A stretch of 64,000 nucleotides of DNA from Nocardia jejuensis NBRC 103114 (GCF_001613145.1 NZ_BDBU01000005.1:248001-312000), one strand, 5' to 3'. Numbered from the stretch's first letter, positions 8,203 through 17,210 are shown. The notes: generated by a model not told the origin, from the sequence alone. Numbers and translations: made by a program.

Positions 8203-8232
8203 GCTGAGAACGTTCGGGCTGAGGACGTTCAG
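8203..8232. repeat. 15-bp tandem duplication
   Basis: Two adjacent 15-mers, GCTGAGAACGTTCGG and GCTGAGGACGTTCAG, with two mismatches. They lie between the stops of mobA-moeA and XRE copy 2, and the second enters the XRE 3-prime end. GGCTCAGG repeats occur just before them. Confidence 0.7.
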
Positions 8233-9011
8233 GCGGGCAGTCCGAGTATCGCGAGCAGATGCCCGGGATAAGCCGCGCCGTCCAGTCGGCCGGTCTGCGC
8301 GAAAACCTTGCGGCGCAAGCCCGTTACCGGGTTACGCAGATGCAATGTGAATACGTGCGGTGCGAACTCGACGCCGCCCTCGGACCAGGACTGCCGGAAA
8401 CTCGGGAATTCACCGAGTTCCAGGAGAAGATCGGCGAAGTCGGCGACATTGCCGGACCTGCCGATCAATCCGCGCATCCAGCGAACGATGCGTCTGCGGT
8501 CCACATCCCAATTCACCATGACGCGGGTTGCCAGTTCATTGCCGAAAAACCATCGGAGCATATTGCCGTCCTCGGCGAGACCGGGGAAAGCGTCGACCCA
8601 ACTATCGTTGCAGGCCAGCACATTCGCGCGGGTATCGAGGTAGGCGGCCAGGTTGGGGCGGTACAGCTCGAGCACCTGAGCCATCTCCGGGGTGATCGCC
8701 CCGCGGAGTTCGTCCAGGGTGGGAAAGCCCTCGACCACCAGACCCGCGAGATCCGACAGCTGCCGGTGGTCGGCGATGCTCATCGGGACCAGTCGATCGA
8801 GATATCTGGTGAGCGCCTCCACGACCTCTCGGGTCGGGTTCCCGCGGTCACCCTTCTCCAGATGCGTTATGTAGCTGGCGCTCACACCGGCATTGAACGC
8901 CAGGCGTTCGCGGGAAACTCCGCGATCGTCGCGCAGCCGTCTCAGCATATTTCCGAAAGTGGGGGCTTCCAGCCCTCGCGAATCACGTCCGTACGCTACG
9001 TGAGCAACCAC
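8229..9011 (-). CDS. XRE-family regulator with MmyB-like ligand domain (copy 2)
   Basis: 260 residues with the same layout as the regulator at 5247-6086. The HTH is near residues 17-55 (FGNMLRRLRDDRGVSRERLA, then NAGVSASYITHLEKGDRGNP), followed by an MmyB-like domain (LAAYLDTRANVLACNDSWVDAFPGL; VRWMRGLIGRSG). GTG 9011 is supported by AAGGAGG six bases upstream. The HTH recognition helices of the two copies appear the same, so they may read the same operator, while their ligand domains have diverged more. It is convergent with mobA-moeA. Family members in Streptomyces and Nocardia often sit beside dehydrogenase genes; here they do not. Confidence 0.85.
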   Translation of the reverse strand: MVAHVAYGRDSRGLEAPTFGNMLRRLRDDRGVSRERLAFNAGVSASYITHLEKGDRGNPTREVVEALTRYLDRLVPMSIADHRQLSDLAGLVVEGFPTLDELRGAITPEMAQVLELYRPNLAAYLDTRANVLACNDSWVDAFPGLAEDGNMLRWFFGNELATRVMVNWDVDRRRIVRWMRGLIGRSGNVADFADLLLELGEFPSFRQSWSEGGVEFAPHVFTLHLRNPVTGLRRKVFAQTGRLDGAAYPGHLLAILGLPA

Positions 9012-9363
9012 CGCAGTCCTCCTTCGTCAGATATCCCAGCACCCCCCTCGTCCTCGAATACCGGCCGAGTTCAGCTTCGCGGTGGATGCTTCCACAGGTG
9101 ATCGGACGACTCGGTACTGGCGAGTTTCCCTATCTGCATCACTGAATAATCCTATTGGTATCAGTGACGTGAACCACGCTGGCGCGGCCGGGAATCCGCT
9201 GATGAGAACGTTACTGAACCCCTCCTCACGCCCTCCCGGGCGGAATGGACCCGAATTCTCGAGTCACGCAAAGTTTATGGCACGACTCGCGAATCGTGTA
9301 TGGAACCGACCAGTTTGTATGCCGGTAGTTATCGGGGCTGGCATCGCGCGAGGAAACGGTGTC
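9012..9363. other. Non-coding region between XRE copy 2 and the ABC operon end
   Basis: 352 bases without a supported gene. It holds the XRE copy 2 promoter near 9012-9180, and an 18-bp imperfect palindrome, CACGACTCGCGAATCGTG (9281-9298, 16 of 18 symmetric). The palindrome is 66 bases beyond the last gene of the importer operon and may be its terminator stem or an operator. GC is lower than in the flanking genes. Confidence 0.4.
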
Positions 9364-11202
9364 TCACGCACCGAGCGCGAGCGGAGTAGGCGCGAGCGCG
9401 GCCCTCGGTGCGGGTTCCGGCGCCGGAACGGCCTCGAGCAGCCGACGGGTGTACTCCTGCTGCGGGTTGCCGAACACCTCGCGGACCGGCCCCGCCTCCA
9501 CGACCGAGCCCTCACGCAGCACCACCACGCGGTCGGCGATCTGATTCACCACGGCGAGATCATGACTGATGAACAGGCAGGCGAATCCGTACTCCTCGCG
9601 CAGATCGGTGAACAGATCCAGCACCTGCGCCTGCACCGACACATCGAGGGCACTGGTCGGCTCGTCGGCCACCAGCAGCCGCGGCGCGAGGGCCAGCGCC
9701 CGTGCCAGCGCGACCCGCTGCCGTTGCCCGCCGGATAGCTCACCGGGCCGGCGCCCGGCATAGTCGCGCGGCAACCGGACGGACTCGAGCAGGTCACCCA
9801 CCTTGGCGCGCAGCAGCGCACCGGACGCCACCCGGTGCACCTGCAGCGGCTCGCCGATGGAGTCCTCGACCGTGCGGCGCGGATCCAGCGATGCGGTGAC
9901 ATCCTGGTGCACCAGTGCCACGTTCTTGCGCAGCCCGCGCAACTCCCGCTGCGAGAGGCCCGTGAGCGGCAGCCCCTGCAGCACCACCTCACCCTCCGTC
10001 GCGGGGACGAGGCCGAGCGCGGTACGGCCGAGCGTGCTCTTGCCGGAGCCGGATTCACCGACGAGGCCGATCACCTCGCGCGGGCCGACGGTCAGCGAGA
10101 CCTGCTTCAGCGCACGGAATTCGCGACGCCGGCTGCGGTAGACCACGCTGACGGCGTTCAGCCGGAGAACGGGCGCTGCCGCAGAGTGACTGGTCGGTGC
10201 GGACTCGGTGGTTGCCACAGACGGAACTGCCGCCTCCGACTGGCCGGTCGCCGCCAGCGCACCCGCCCCCTCCGACCCACCGGTCGCCGCCGCCACGCTG
10301 GTTGCCGCCGACGGACGTGTCGCTGCTGTCCGGCCGGTCGCTGCCGATGCATCGCCGACCGGCTGGACCGGTGCGGCGGGCTCGCTCGCGGTGACCGCGT
10401 CCAGTGTCGGCACCGCCGCCAGCAGCGTGCGCGTGTACTGCTCCTTCGGCCGCGCGAAAAGGTCGTGCACCGCTTGGGTTTCGACCACGCGCCCGGCGTT
10501 CATCACCACCACCCGGTCCGCGATGGCGGCCACTACGCCGAGGTTGTGGGTGATGAACAGGATTGCGGTATCGTTGCGGCGCTGCAGGTCTCGCAGCAGG
10601 TCCAGGATTTCGGCCTGCACCGTGACGTCGAGGGCGGTGGTGGGCTCGTCCGCGATCAGCAGGTCCGGCTCACCGGACAGCGCCAGCGCGATGACCACGC
10701 GCTGCTTCTGCCCGCCCGAGAGTTGATGCGGGTACCAGTCGATCCGCTTGGCGGGCTCCGGAATATCCACCTGGGTGAGCAATTCGATCGCCCGGCGGCG
10801 GGCCTCCTCCTTGCCGACGGCCCGATGCGCGCGCAGCGCCTGCGTGATCTGGGTGCCGATCTTCTGGACCGGATTGAGCGCGGTCTGCGGCTCCTGGAAC
10901 ACCATGGCCGCGCGCGTACCACGCACCGGGCGCAACTCCGCATCGCTCGCACCGACGATCTCGGTGTCGCCCAGCCGAATCGAGCCGACGGCGCTCGCTC
11001 CGTCGGGCAGCAGCCCGAGCACCGCACGCGCGGTCAGCGACTTGCCCGATCCGGATTCGCCGACCAGCGCGACTGTTTCGCCACGCCCCACTGTGACGGC
11101 CACACCGTCGACCACCGCACGATCGCCGAACTTCACGACCAGATCGCGAATCTCCAACAGCGGCTGTGTATTTCGAGGCTCTTTCTCAGTGCCGCTGCTC
11201 AT
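9364..11202 (-). CDS. Fused double ATPase of peptide-type ABC importer
   Basis: 612 residues holding two nucleotide-binding domains of the DppD/OppD-DppF/OppF type in one chain. The first has GESGSGKS, Q-loop VFQEPQTALNP, signature LSGGQKQRV and Walker B LLIADEPTTALD. The second has GESGSGKST, VHQDVTASLDPRR, LSGGQRQRV and LLVADEPTSALDVS. Both sites look catalytically complete. An about 75-residue Ala/Thr/Ser linker joins them, longer than in most fused homologues. ATG 11202 overlaps the stop of the upstream permease by four bases (ATGA), so translation is coupled. It is the last gene of a four-gene operon. The cargo cannot be read from the ATPase. Confidence 0.9.
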   Translation of the reverse strand: MSSGTEKEPRNTQPLLEIRDLVVKFGDRAVVDGVAVTVGRGETVALVGESGSGKSLTARAVLGLLPDGASAVGSIRLGDTEIVGASDAELRPVRGTRAAMVFQEPQTALNPVQKIGTQITQALRAHRAVGKEEARRRAIELLTQVDIPEPAKRIDWYPHQLSGGQKQRVVIALALSGEPDLLIADEPTTALDVTVQAEILDLLRDLQRRNDTAILFITHNLGVVAAIADRVVVMNAGRVVETQAVHDLFARPKEQYTRTLLAAVPTLDAVTASEPAAPVQPVGDASAATGRTAATRPSAATSVAAATGGSEGAGALAATGQSEAAVPSVATTESAPTSHSAAAPVLRLNAVSVVYRSRRREFRALKQVSLTVGPREVIGLVGESGSGKSTLGRTALGLVPATEGEVVLQGLPLTGLSQRELRGLRKNVALVHQDVTASLDPRRTVEDSIGEPLQVHRVASGALLRAKVGDLLESVRLPRDYAGRRPGELSGGQRQRVALARALALAPRLLVADEPTSALDVSVQAQVLDLFTDLREEYGFACLFISHDLAVVNQIADRVVVLREGSVVEAGPVREVFGNPQQEYTRRLLEAVPAPEPAPRAALAPTPLALGA

Positions 11203-12074
11203 CCGATCCTCCGGGCGCTGCCCAATGCCTGGGCGATCAAAAGGAATCCGAGGGTGAGGCCCGAGACCACCAGCAGGGGTCCGACCGCGAACGCCGGGTT
11301 GGCGTCCAGATTCCGGATGGACTGGGCGATGATCGATCCCAGCGACGGATCCGGCGGTCGCACGCCGATGCCGATGAAGCTCATGGCGCTCTCGACGAAC
11401 ACCGCCAGCGACAGCGACAGCGCGGCCTGCACCGCGAGCGGTTCGATCACGTTGGGCAGCAGGTGCTTTCGCAGCGTCCACCAGGTGTTCGCGCCGATCA
11501 CCTCGGCGGCCTCCACGTACGGCTGCTCGCGCACCGCCAGGATGGCGGTGCGGATCTGGCGGCCGAAGATGGGGATCTCGGTCGCGACGATCACGATGAT
11601 CACCGCGTGCGCGCCCGGTCCGGTGACCGCCGAGAGCGCGATGGCGAAGATCAGTGCCGGGAAGGCGAGGATCAGGTCGAACACCCGCTGGGTGATCACA
11701 TCGGCGACGGCGTTCACGCTGGCCAGCAGCCCCGCGAGCGATCCGAGCAGCGCGCCCAGCGGCACTGCGATCAGGCCGATGATCAGGTCGATGCGAATGC
11801 CGTAGAGCACGCGGGAGAACACGTCGCGATTGAGATTGTCGGTCCCGAGCCAGTGTTCGCCGCTGGGGCCGAGCAGGTTTGCGCCCGGGATCTGCTCCAG
11901 CGGGGCATACTTCGACAGCGCACCGGCGAACAGACCGGCCAGCGCGATGACCACGACCAGGATGACGCCCGCCAGACCCTGTCCCCTGCGCAGCGCGGCC
12001 GACATCGAATCGGTCGACTTCGGCCGGAGTGCAACGGCTTTCGCATCGGCGAATTCACTCACCACGTCGGTCAT
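11199..12074 (-). CDS. ABC importer permease, DppC/OppC type
   Basis: 291 residues. Six membrane segments are expected. The N-terminal cytoplasmic stretch of about 30 residues leads to the first span (LAGVILVVVIALAGLF), followed by the characteristic HWLGTDNLNRDVFSRVLYGIR motif near residues 70-90. The EAA coupling loop (YVEAAEVIGANTWWTLRKHLLPN) that docks on the ATPase is intact. It partners with the permease at 12071-13030. ATG 12074 overlaps the stop of that gene by four bases. No internal damage was seen. It would move the cargo delivered by the lipoprotein at 13027-14613. Confidence 0.9.
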   Translation of the reverse strand: MTDVVSEFADAKAVALRPKSTDSMSAALRRGQGLAGVILVVVIALAGLFAGALSKYAPLEQIPGANLLGPSGEHWLGTDNLNRDVFSRVLYGIRIDLIIGLIAVPLGALLGSLAGLLASVNAVADVITQRVFDLILAFPALIFAIALSAVTGPGAHAVIIVIVATEIPIFGRQIRTAILAVREQPYVEAAEVIGANTWWTLRKHLLPNVIEPLAVQAALSLSLAVFVESAMSFIGIGVRPPDPSLGSIIAQSIRNLDANPAFAVGPLLVVSGLTLGFLLIAQALGSARRIG

Positions 12075-13030
12075 GACCGCCCTCCGATGCGGATGCGTGG
12101 ATCCAGATACGCGTGCACGACGTCGGTGATCAGCTGAATCGCCACGAACACCGCCACGGAGAACAACAGCAGCGCCTGGACGACCGGATAGTCCCGGCGG
12201 TTGATCCCCTGTTCGATGAGCTGCCCGATACCCGGCCATGCGAACGCGGCCTCCACCAGCACCGCGCCGCCGAGCAGTTGGCCGGTCTGAATGCCCAGCA
12301 CCGTCAACATGGTCGGGAGCGCGTTGCGCAGCGCGCCACGGGTCACGATCTGCCGGTGCGAGACGCCCAGCGCCCGTGCGGTGAGCACGTAGGGCTTGCG
12401 CAGTTCGGTACGCAGGGATTCGGTGAGGAACCGCGTGAGCGCGGCGGTCACCGGCAGCGCCAGGCAGATCGCCGGCAGCAGCAGGTACTGCACGGTGATG
12501 TCCGGGCGCGCGAGGAAACCGTCCGGTGGGATACCGCCCGCCGGGAGAATCGGGATCGCGATGGCGAACACCAGGACCAGCAGCACTCCGGTCACGAAGG
12601 CGGGCACCGCGACCGCGACCGTATTGGCGGCGGCGACCAGCGCGTCGAGCCAGCGCTTGCGCCAGAGCACCGAGGACACGCTGACGGCAAGACTCACCGC
12701 CACCGCCAGGACGAGTGCGGAACCCGCGAGCACGAGGGTATTGGTGAGCCCGCGCCCGACGAGATCGGAGATCTGCCCGCCGATGATGTACGACCTGCCG
12801 AGATCCCCGGTGAACACGCCCTTCAGCCAGCTCAGGTACTGGGCCGGAATGGATCGGTCCAGTCCGAGCTGATGCCGGATGGCGGCGATGGTTTCCGGGG
12901 TGGCGTCCGGTCCGGCCAGGGTGGTGGCCGGGTCGCCCGGAACCAGACGCAACAGCAGGAAAATCAACACGGAGGCGGCGAACAGCACCGCCACCGCGGA
13001 GGGGACCCGGCGCAGCAGGTAGGCGATCAT
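12071..13030 (-). CDS. ABC importer permease, DppB/OppB type
   Basis: 319 residues. It starts with the standard N-terminal span (LLRRVPSAVAVLFAASVLIF) and the RLVPGDPA motif of DppB-like permeases near residues 26-34. An extracytoplasmic loop (RHQLGLDRSIPAQYLSWL) and an EAA loop (YVLTARALGVSHRQIVTRGALRNALP) follow. The family is heterodimeric, and the DppC-type partner follows immediately. ATG 13030 overlaps the substrate-binding protein stop by four bases. The membrane segments and coupling loop appear intact. Confidence 0.9.
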   Translation of the reverse strand: MIAYLLRRVPSAVAVLFAASVLIFLLLRLVPGDPATTLAGPDATPETIAAIRHQLGLDRSIPAQYLSWLKGVFTGDLGRSYIIGGQISDLVGRGLTNTLVLAGSALVLAVAVSLAVSVSSVLWRKRWLDALVAAANTVAVAVPAFVTGVLLVLVFAIAIPILPAGGIPPDGFLARPDITVQYLLLPAICLALPVTAALTRFLTESLRTELRKPYVLTARALGVSHRQIVTRGALRNALPTMLTVLGIQTGQLLGGAVLVEAAFAWPGIGQLIEQGINRRDYPVVQALLLFSVAVFVAIQLITDVVHAYLDPRIRIGGRS

Positions 13031-14613
13031 GCCAGGAAGGCGTCGGTGAACACGGTCTCGCGGCGCTTGGTCCAGTTGAAGCCGTGCAGCTTGCTGCTGG
13101 AGGCGGCCTGGGCGAAGCGCACGCCGATCTCGATCAGGAACAGTCCGTCCAGGAGCTGATCGCTGAGTGCCTGGTACGCCCTCACCGCGTCCGGGCCGGT
13201 GCTCTGCGGCAGCTTCCAGGCCGCGTCGGCGGCGGCAACGTAGTCGGGCGAGTCGTAGTGCGAGGCGTTCTTGCGAGCGTTGAACGGGTACGCGCTGACG
13301 GTCAGCGTGGACGGGACGAACTGCGCCCAGGAGTGGTCTGTGATCCACAGGCCCCGGAACTGCGCGCCGATAAGCTGTTTCACGAAGTTCGCGTTCTCCA
13401 CCGGATCGAGTTCGACCTCGATGCCGATCTCGGCGAGGTTGGCCTGCACGATCTGCGCGGTCGCCTCGAACGTCGCGAAGGAGGTGCTGTAGGTCAGCGG
13501 GAGCTTCGGCGGCTTCGGCAGGGTCGAGAGAATCTGCTTGGCCTTGTTGACGTCTCGTGTGTAGCGGGAGTTCCGGGAGGCGTCGTAGGCGGGAGAAGAC
13601 TTGGGCCACGGCAGGTTCAGCGCGTAGCCCGCACCACGGAACACCTCGGTCATGATGCGATCCCGATCGAGCGCGTAGGCGATGGCCTGGCGCACGCGCA
13701 CATCGGCGAGGGCCGGATCCTGCACGTTCGCACCGACATACAGTTGCAGCTCGGCGCCCTCGTAGCTGATGACCTTGTAGCTGTCGGACTTGGCGAGGTT
13801 CTCGTTGTCGCGGTACGTGACGCCGTCCGCGAGGTGGATCTGACCCGACTTGAGCGCGTTGAGCTGAGCGTTGTTATCGGAGATGACGGTGAACTCGACG
13901 CGGTCCAGATACGGCCGCTCGGGGACCCAGTAGGCGGGGTTCTTCTCGAACACCAACTGCGAGTTGGGGATTCGGGAGACGAAGGTGAACGGGCCGGTAC
14001 CGACGATTTTCTCGCCCGTGTACAGCTGGTCGATGGATTCGCTGTCCAGGATGGGCGCGGTGTCGAGCAGGTCGAAGATATTGCTCAGCGGGCTCGCGAA
14101 GGTGAGCCCGATCTTGTGCGGATCGCTGGTGTCGAACGCGGTGATGGCGGCGGCGGTGCTCTTGAGCTGCGCGGACCACTTGGGGTCGGCGTAGGTCCGC
14201 AGCGAGAACTCCACGTCCTTGGAGGTGAAGGCACGGCCGCTGTGGAACTTGACGTCGTCGCGCAGGTCGAGGCTCAGGGACTTGCCGTCCGGCGCGAGGG
14301 TCCATTTCTTCGCCAGCGAGGGCTGCGGTTCGAGCTTGTCGTGCGGGTAGCGCACCAGAGTCTCGAAGACGAGGCCGACCACGTACGGGGTGGTGCCGGT
14401 GTTGGTGAGGAAGTTGGCGGGAACCAGGTCCAGCGCCACACCGTATTTGAGGGTGCCACCGCGCACCGGCTCGGCGTTGTCGCCGCCGCCCTTCTGCTGG
14501 TTGACCGCCGAGGTGCAGGCAGCCAGCGCGCTGCCGCCGACGATGGCGAGGGCCGCGACGGCGGAACCACGCAGGAAACGACGGCGATCGAGTCCACCGG
14601 GGGACGAATTCAT
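13027..14613 (-). CDS. Substrate-binding lipoprotein of ABC importer (SBP family 5)
   Basis: 528 residues. A twin-arginine-like signal (DRRRFLRG, residues 9-16) is followed by a hydrophobic stretch and lipobox ALAAC with Cys 33, so export by Tat and lipid anchoring are likely. The mature part follows SBP_bac_5 order: RGGTLKYG, FETLVRY, LAKKWTLAPDGKSLSLDLRDDVKFHSG, and VRQAIAYALDRDRI in lobe two. This family binds peptides, nickel, opines, glutathione and other solutes, so cargo is open. ATG 14613 follows a GAGGA ribosome site. The divergent arylsulfatase and the Cys-rich ORF 120 bases upstream suggest a sulfur-containing cargo (inference). Confidence 0.88.
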   Translation of the reverse strand: MNSSPGGLDRRRFLRGSAVAALAIVGGSALAACTSAVNQQKGGGDNAEPVRGGTLKYGVALDLVPANFLTNTGTTPYVVGLVFETLVRYPHDKLEPQPSLAKKWTLAPDGKSLSLDLRDDVKFHSGRAFTSKDVEFSLRTYADPKWSAQLKSTAAAITAFDTSDPHKIGLTFASPLSNIFDLLDTAPILDSESIDQLYTGEKIVGTGPFTFVSRIPNSQLVFEKNPAYWVPERPYLDRVEFTVISDNNAQLNALKSGQIHLADGVTYRDNENLAKSDSYKVISYEGAELQLYVGANVQDPALADVRVRQAIAYALDRDRIMTEVFRGAGYALNLPWPKSSPAYDASRNSRYTRDVNKAKQILSTLPKPPKLPLTYSTSFATFEATAQIVQANLAEIGIEVELDPVENANFVKQLIGAQFRGLWITDHSWAQFVPSTLTVSAYPFNARKNASHYDSPDYVAAADAAWKLPQSTGPDAVRAYQALSDQLLDGLFLIEIGVRFAQAASSSKLHGFNWTKRRETVFTDAFLA

Positions 14614-14733
14614 CAGAAAATCCTCGAGATACGTGCCGCAGCGCGCGGCGGGTGCGTGAGAAGCACCGGGGGACTCCAGAAATGGTGACGCGCGGGCCTG
14701 CGCGTCGAGCAACGGTCGAGCTCGAAGCCGTGC

Positions 14734-14799
14734 TCAGAGACAGCGACGACAGCCCTGAGCCCGCGATGAGCAGGGCGCGCAGGGTCGGCTGATGTGCAT
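14734..14799 (-). CDS. Cys-rich upstream ORF, candidate cysteine attenuator
   Basis: 21-codon ORF starting ATG at 14799 and ending TGA at 14736-14734, with Cys at residues 7, 10, 17 and 20. A TANNNT element (TAGCGT, 14812-14807) lies seven bases before the ATG, so the transcript probably begins at the ATG and is leaderless. Cysteine-rich leaderless short ORFs upstream of sulfur genes are known cysteine-responsive attenuators in mycobacteria. The 120 bases between its stop and the lipoprotein start contain small hairpins such as GCCGC-n5-GCGGC. The known cases have adjacent Cys codons; these are spaced, so the role is inference. Confidence 0.5.
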   Translation of the reverse strand: MHISRPCAPCSSRAQGCRRCL

Positions 14800-14812
14800 G
14801 GCGGTGACGCTA
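14800..14812 (-). promoter_or_regulatory. -10 element for leaderless importer transcript
   Basis: On the minus strand TAGCGT (14812-14807) is followed by seven bases and then ATG 14799. No good -35 is present (CTGATC at 17-bp spacing). Confidence 0.45.
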
Positions 14813-14849
14813 ACAGCCGATAAGCGGACGATCAGCGGTTGCGCGCACC

Positions 14850-17210
14850 GTGCGTGAAACTCTGGCGAGCGGGCATACCCGGACCTTTGCTGGACCGATG
14901 CCAGTTCCCCCTCATGCCCGCGGATACGAGAACTTCGCCGGCGATATCGGCCGCACCACCGCCGACTCGACGCCGGAGTGGATCTACCCGCCGTCCGCGC
15001 CCGCCGGGGCGCCCAACATCATCGTGGTGCTGGTCGACGATATGGGCTTCAGCGATATCGGCCCCTTCGGCTCGGAGATCGACACTCCCACCCTGGATCG
15101 GCTGGCGGCGAACGGCCTGCGGCTCACCAACTTCCACACCACTCCCCTGTGCTCGCCCTCGCGCGCGGCACTGCTGACCGGAATCAACTCGCACCGGGCG
15201 GGTTTCGGCTTCGTTGCCAACGCCGACCCCGGCTACCCGGGCCTGCGGCTCGAACTGGCCGACGACGTGCTCACGCTGCCGGAGATCCTGCGCGCCAATG
15301 GATACGCCACCTACGCGGTGGGCAAATGGCATCTGGTGCGCGACGCCACGCTGCACCCCGCCGCGCAGCGCGACTCCTGGCCGACCCAGCGTGGATTCGA
15401 CCGCTATTACGGCTCGCTGGAGGGACTGAACTCCTTCTACCACCCCAATCAGCTGATCTCGGACAGCTCGCCGGTGAACGTCGAGGAGTACCCGCAGGAC
15501 TACTACCTCACCGACGACTACACCGATCGGGCCATCGGGTACATCAAGGAACTGCGTGCGCACGACGCGGACAAGCCGTTCTTCCTCTACTTCGCGCACA
15601 CCGCCATGCACGGTCCGCTGCAGGCCAAGCCGGAGGATCAGGCCAAGTATCGCGGGCGCTACCGGGAGGGCTGGGATCGCCTGCGGCAGAGCCGTTTCGC
15701 CGAACAGCTGGCGCAGGGGCTCTTTCCCGAGGGCACACAGCAGAAGCCGCGCAACACCGAGCCGGGTTACGAAGCGCAGGAATGGGATTCGCTGACACCC
15801 GAGCAGCAGTCCCGGTTCGAACGGTACATGGAGGTGTACGCGGGGATGGTCGACAGCATCGACCAGAGCCTCGGCCGCGTGGTGGACACGCTCGAGGAGT
15901 TCGGCGAGTTCGAGAACACCATCATCGTTTTCACCTCGGACAACGGTGGTACGGCAGAGGGCGGGCCCGAGGGCACGCGTACCTACTTCGCGCAGTTCGC
16001 GCAGGTCGACGAGCCCGACTGGGAGCGGGATGTTCCGCACGACGACGAACTGATCGGCACCGCCAAGCTCGGCGTCCACTACCCGCGTGGGTGGGGGCAG
16101 GCCTCGAACACTCCGTTCCGGTTCTACAAGGGGCAGACGTTCGCGGGTGGGGTGCGCGTGCCCTTCGTGCTGTCGTGGCCGAAGGGGCTTCCCCGGACCG
16201 AGGCCGAGACGGGCGTGCGCCAGGAGTACGTCTACATCACCGATCTCGCGCCGACGCTGCTGGAATTGGCGGGTCTCGACCGGCCGAGCGTTCGTAACGG
16301 GTTGCCCGCCAAAGACTTCGACGGTGTGTCGGCGGTAGAGGTGCTGCGCGACTCCGAGGCGGTCTCGCACCATGTCGAGCAGTACTCGGAGATGACCGGG
16401 CATCGGGGCTTCTATCGCGACGGGTGGAAGTTGCTGGCTCTGCACGAGCCCGCGCGCGGCGTCGACGACCCGCACTGGCAGCTCTTCGACGTGCGCGCCG
16501 ATCCGACCGAGCTGCACGACCTTTCGGAGCAGTTTCCGGAGAAGGTCGCCGAGTTGTCCGCCGCATGGGACGAAGCCGCCTGGCACAACACGGTTTTCCC
16601 GCTCGTCACCCGGCAGGCCCTCGCCACACGGCGGCCGGAGGAGTCCCGCTTCGGCGAGCAGGTTCGCATCCTGCCGGGCACTCCGACGTTGGAGCGCTAT
16701 CGGTCGCAGCGATTGATCGCCTATCGCGACTTCACGATCGCCGTGGAGCTCGACGGTTACCAGCCCGGAGATGAGGGGGTGCTGGTAGCGCACGGGGATC
16801 CGCAGGGCGGGTACCTGCTGTTCGTCGAGAACGGGCGGCTCGTGTTCGGGTACAACGGGTACGGGCGGTACGCGACCGTGGACGCGGGTTCGATTCCGGA
16901 GGGGAGCCGGGATATCTCGGTGTCGGCGGTGGTCCGGCCGCATTTGCGGTGGGACTTCACCGTCGAGGTCGACGGGGTTCGTGCGGCGGATCTTCCCGAC
17001 CAGGTGCAGTTGGCGGGGATGGCTCCGTGGACCGGTATCTCCGTGGGGCTCGACGCGCGTGGGCCGGTTGATTGGGAGCTTCGGGAGCGGCGTGGGGTGT
17101 TCCGGTACACCGGGGGGCTGCGGGCGGTCACCTATCGGCCGGGTGCGGTCGGGGTTTCCGAGGAGACGCAGCAGGCGCTGGACTCCGAGGCGGAGTTGAT
17201 CGCGGAGTAA
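14850..17210 (+). CDS. Arylsulfatase (type I, formylglycine-dependent)
   Basis: 786-residue sulfatase of the alkaline phosphatase superfamily. The sulfatase signature CSPSRAALLTG starts at Cys 101, the residue converted to formylglycine. Metal-site motifs VVLVDDMGFSD (near 59-69), VGKWHL and TSDNGG are intact. The C-terminal about 200 residues add the beta domain common to large bacterial arylsulfatases. No signal peptide is visible, so substrate must enter the cell, which fits the divergent ABC importer. It needs a formylglycine-generating enzyme; none is in this window. GTG 14850 is used; ATG 14898 would also begin before the first domain. Substrate class is probably alkyl or aryl sulfate esters, used for sulfur supply. 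Confidence 0.88.
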   Translation: MRETLASGHTRTFAGPMPVPPHARGYENFAGDIGRTTADSTPEWIYPPSAPAGAPNIIVVLVDDMGFSDIGPFGSEIDTPTLDRLAANGLRLTNFHTTPLCSPSRAALLTGINSHRAGFGFVANADPGYPGLRLELADDVLTLPEILRANGYATYAVGKWHLVRDATLHPAAQRDSWPTQRGFDRYYGSLEGLNSFYHPNQLISDSSPVNVEEYPQDYYLTDDYTDRAIGYIKELRAHDADKPFFLYFAHTAMHGPLQAKPEDQAKYRGRYREGWDRLRQSRFAEQLAQGLFPEGTQQKPRNTEPGYEAQEWDSLTPEQQSRFERYMEVYAGMVDSIDQSLGRVVDTLEEFGEFENTIIVFTSDNGGTAEGGPEGTRTYFAQFAQVDEPDWERDVPHDDELIGTAKLGVHYPRGWGQASNTPFRFYKGQTFAGGVRVPFVLSWPKGLPRTEAETGVRQEYVYITDLAPTLLELAGLDRPSVRNGLPAKDFDGVSAVEVLRDSEAVSHHVEQYSEMTGHRGFYRDGWKLLALHEPARGVDDPHWQLFDVRADPTELHDLSEQFPEKVAELSAAWDEAAWHNTVFPLVTRQALATRRPEESRFGEQVRILPGTPTLERYRSQRLIAYRDFTIAVELDGYQPGDEGVLVAHGDPQGGYLLFVENGRLVFGYNGYGRYATVDAGSIPEGSRDISVSAVVRPHLRWDFTVEVDGVRAADLPDQVQLAGMAPWTGISVGLDARGPVDWELRERRGVFRYTGGLRAVTYRPGAVGVSEETQQALDSEAELIAE

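Noticed and set aside
9281..9298. Attachment site or IS end
   Set aside because: The palindrome stands alone with no partner repeat and no recombinase gene nearby.
14792..14857. Plus-strand 21-codon ORF ending inside the sulfatase start
   Set aside because: It has only two Cys, no -10 at the right distance and no ribosome site; most of it overlaps the opposing leader promoter.
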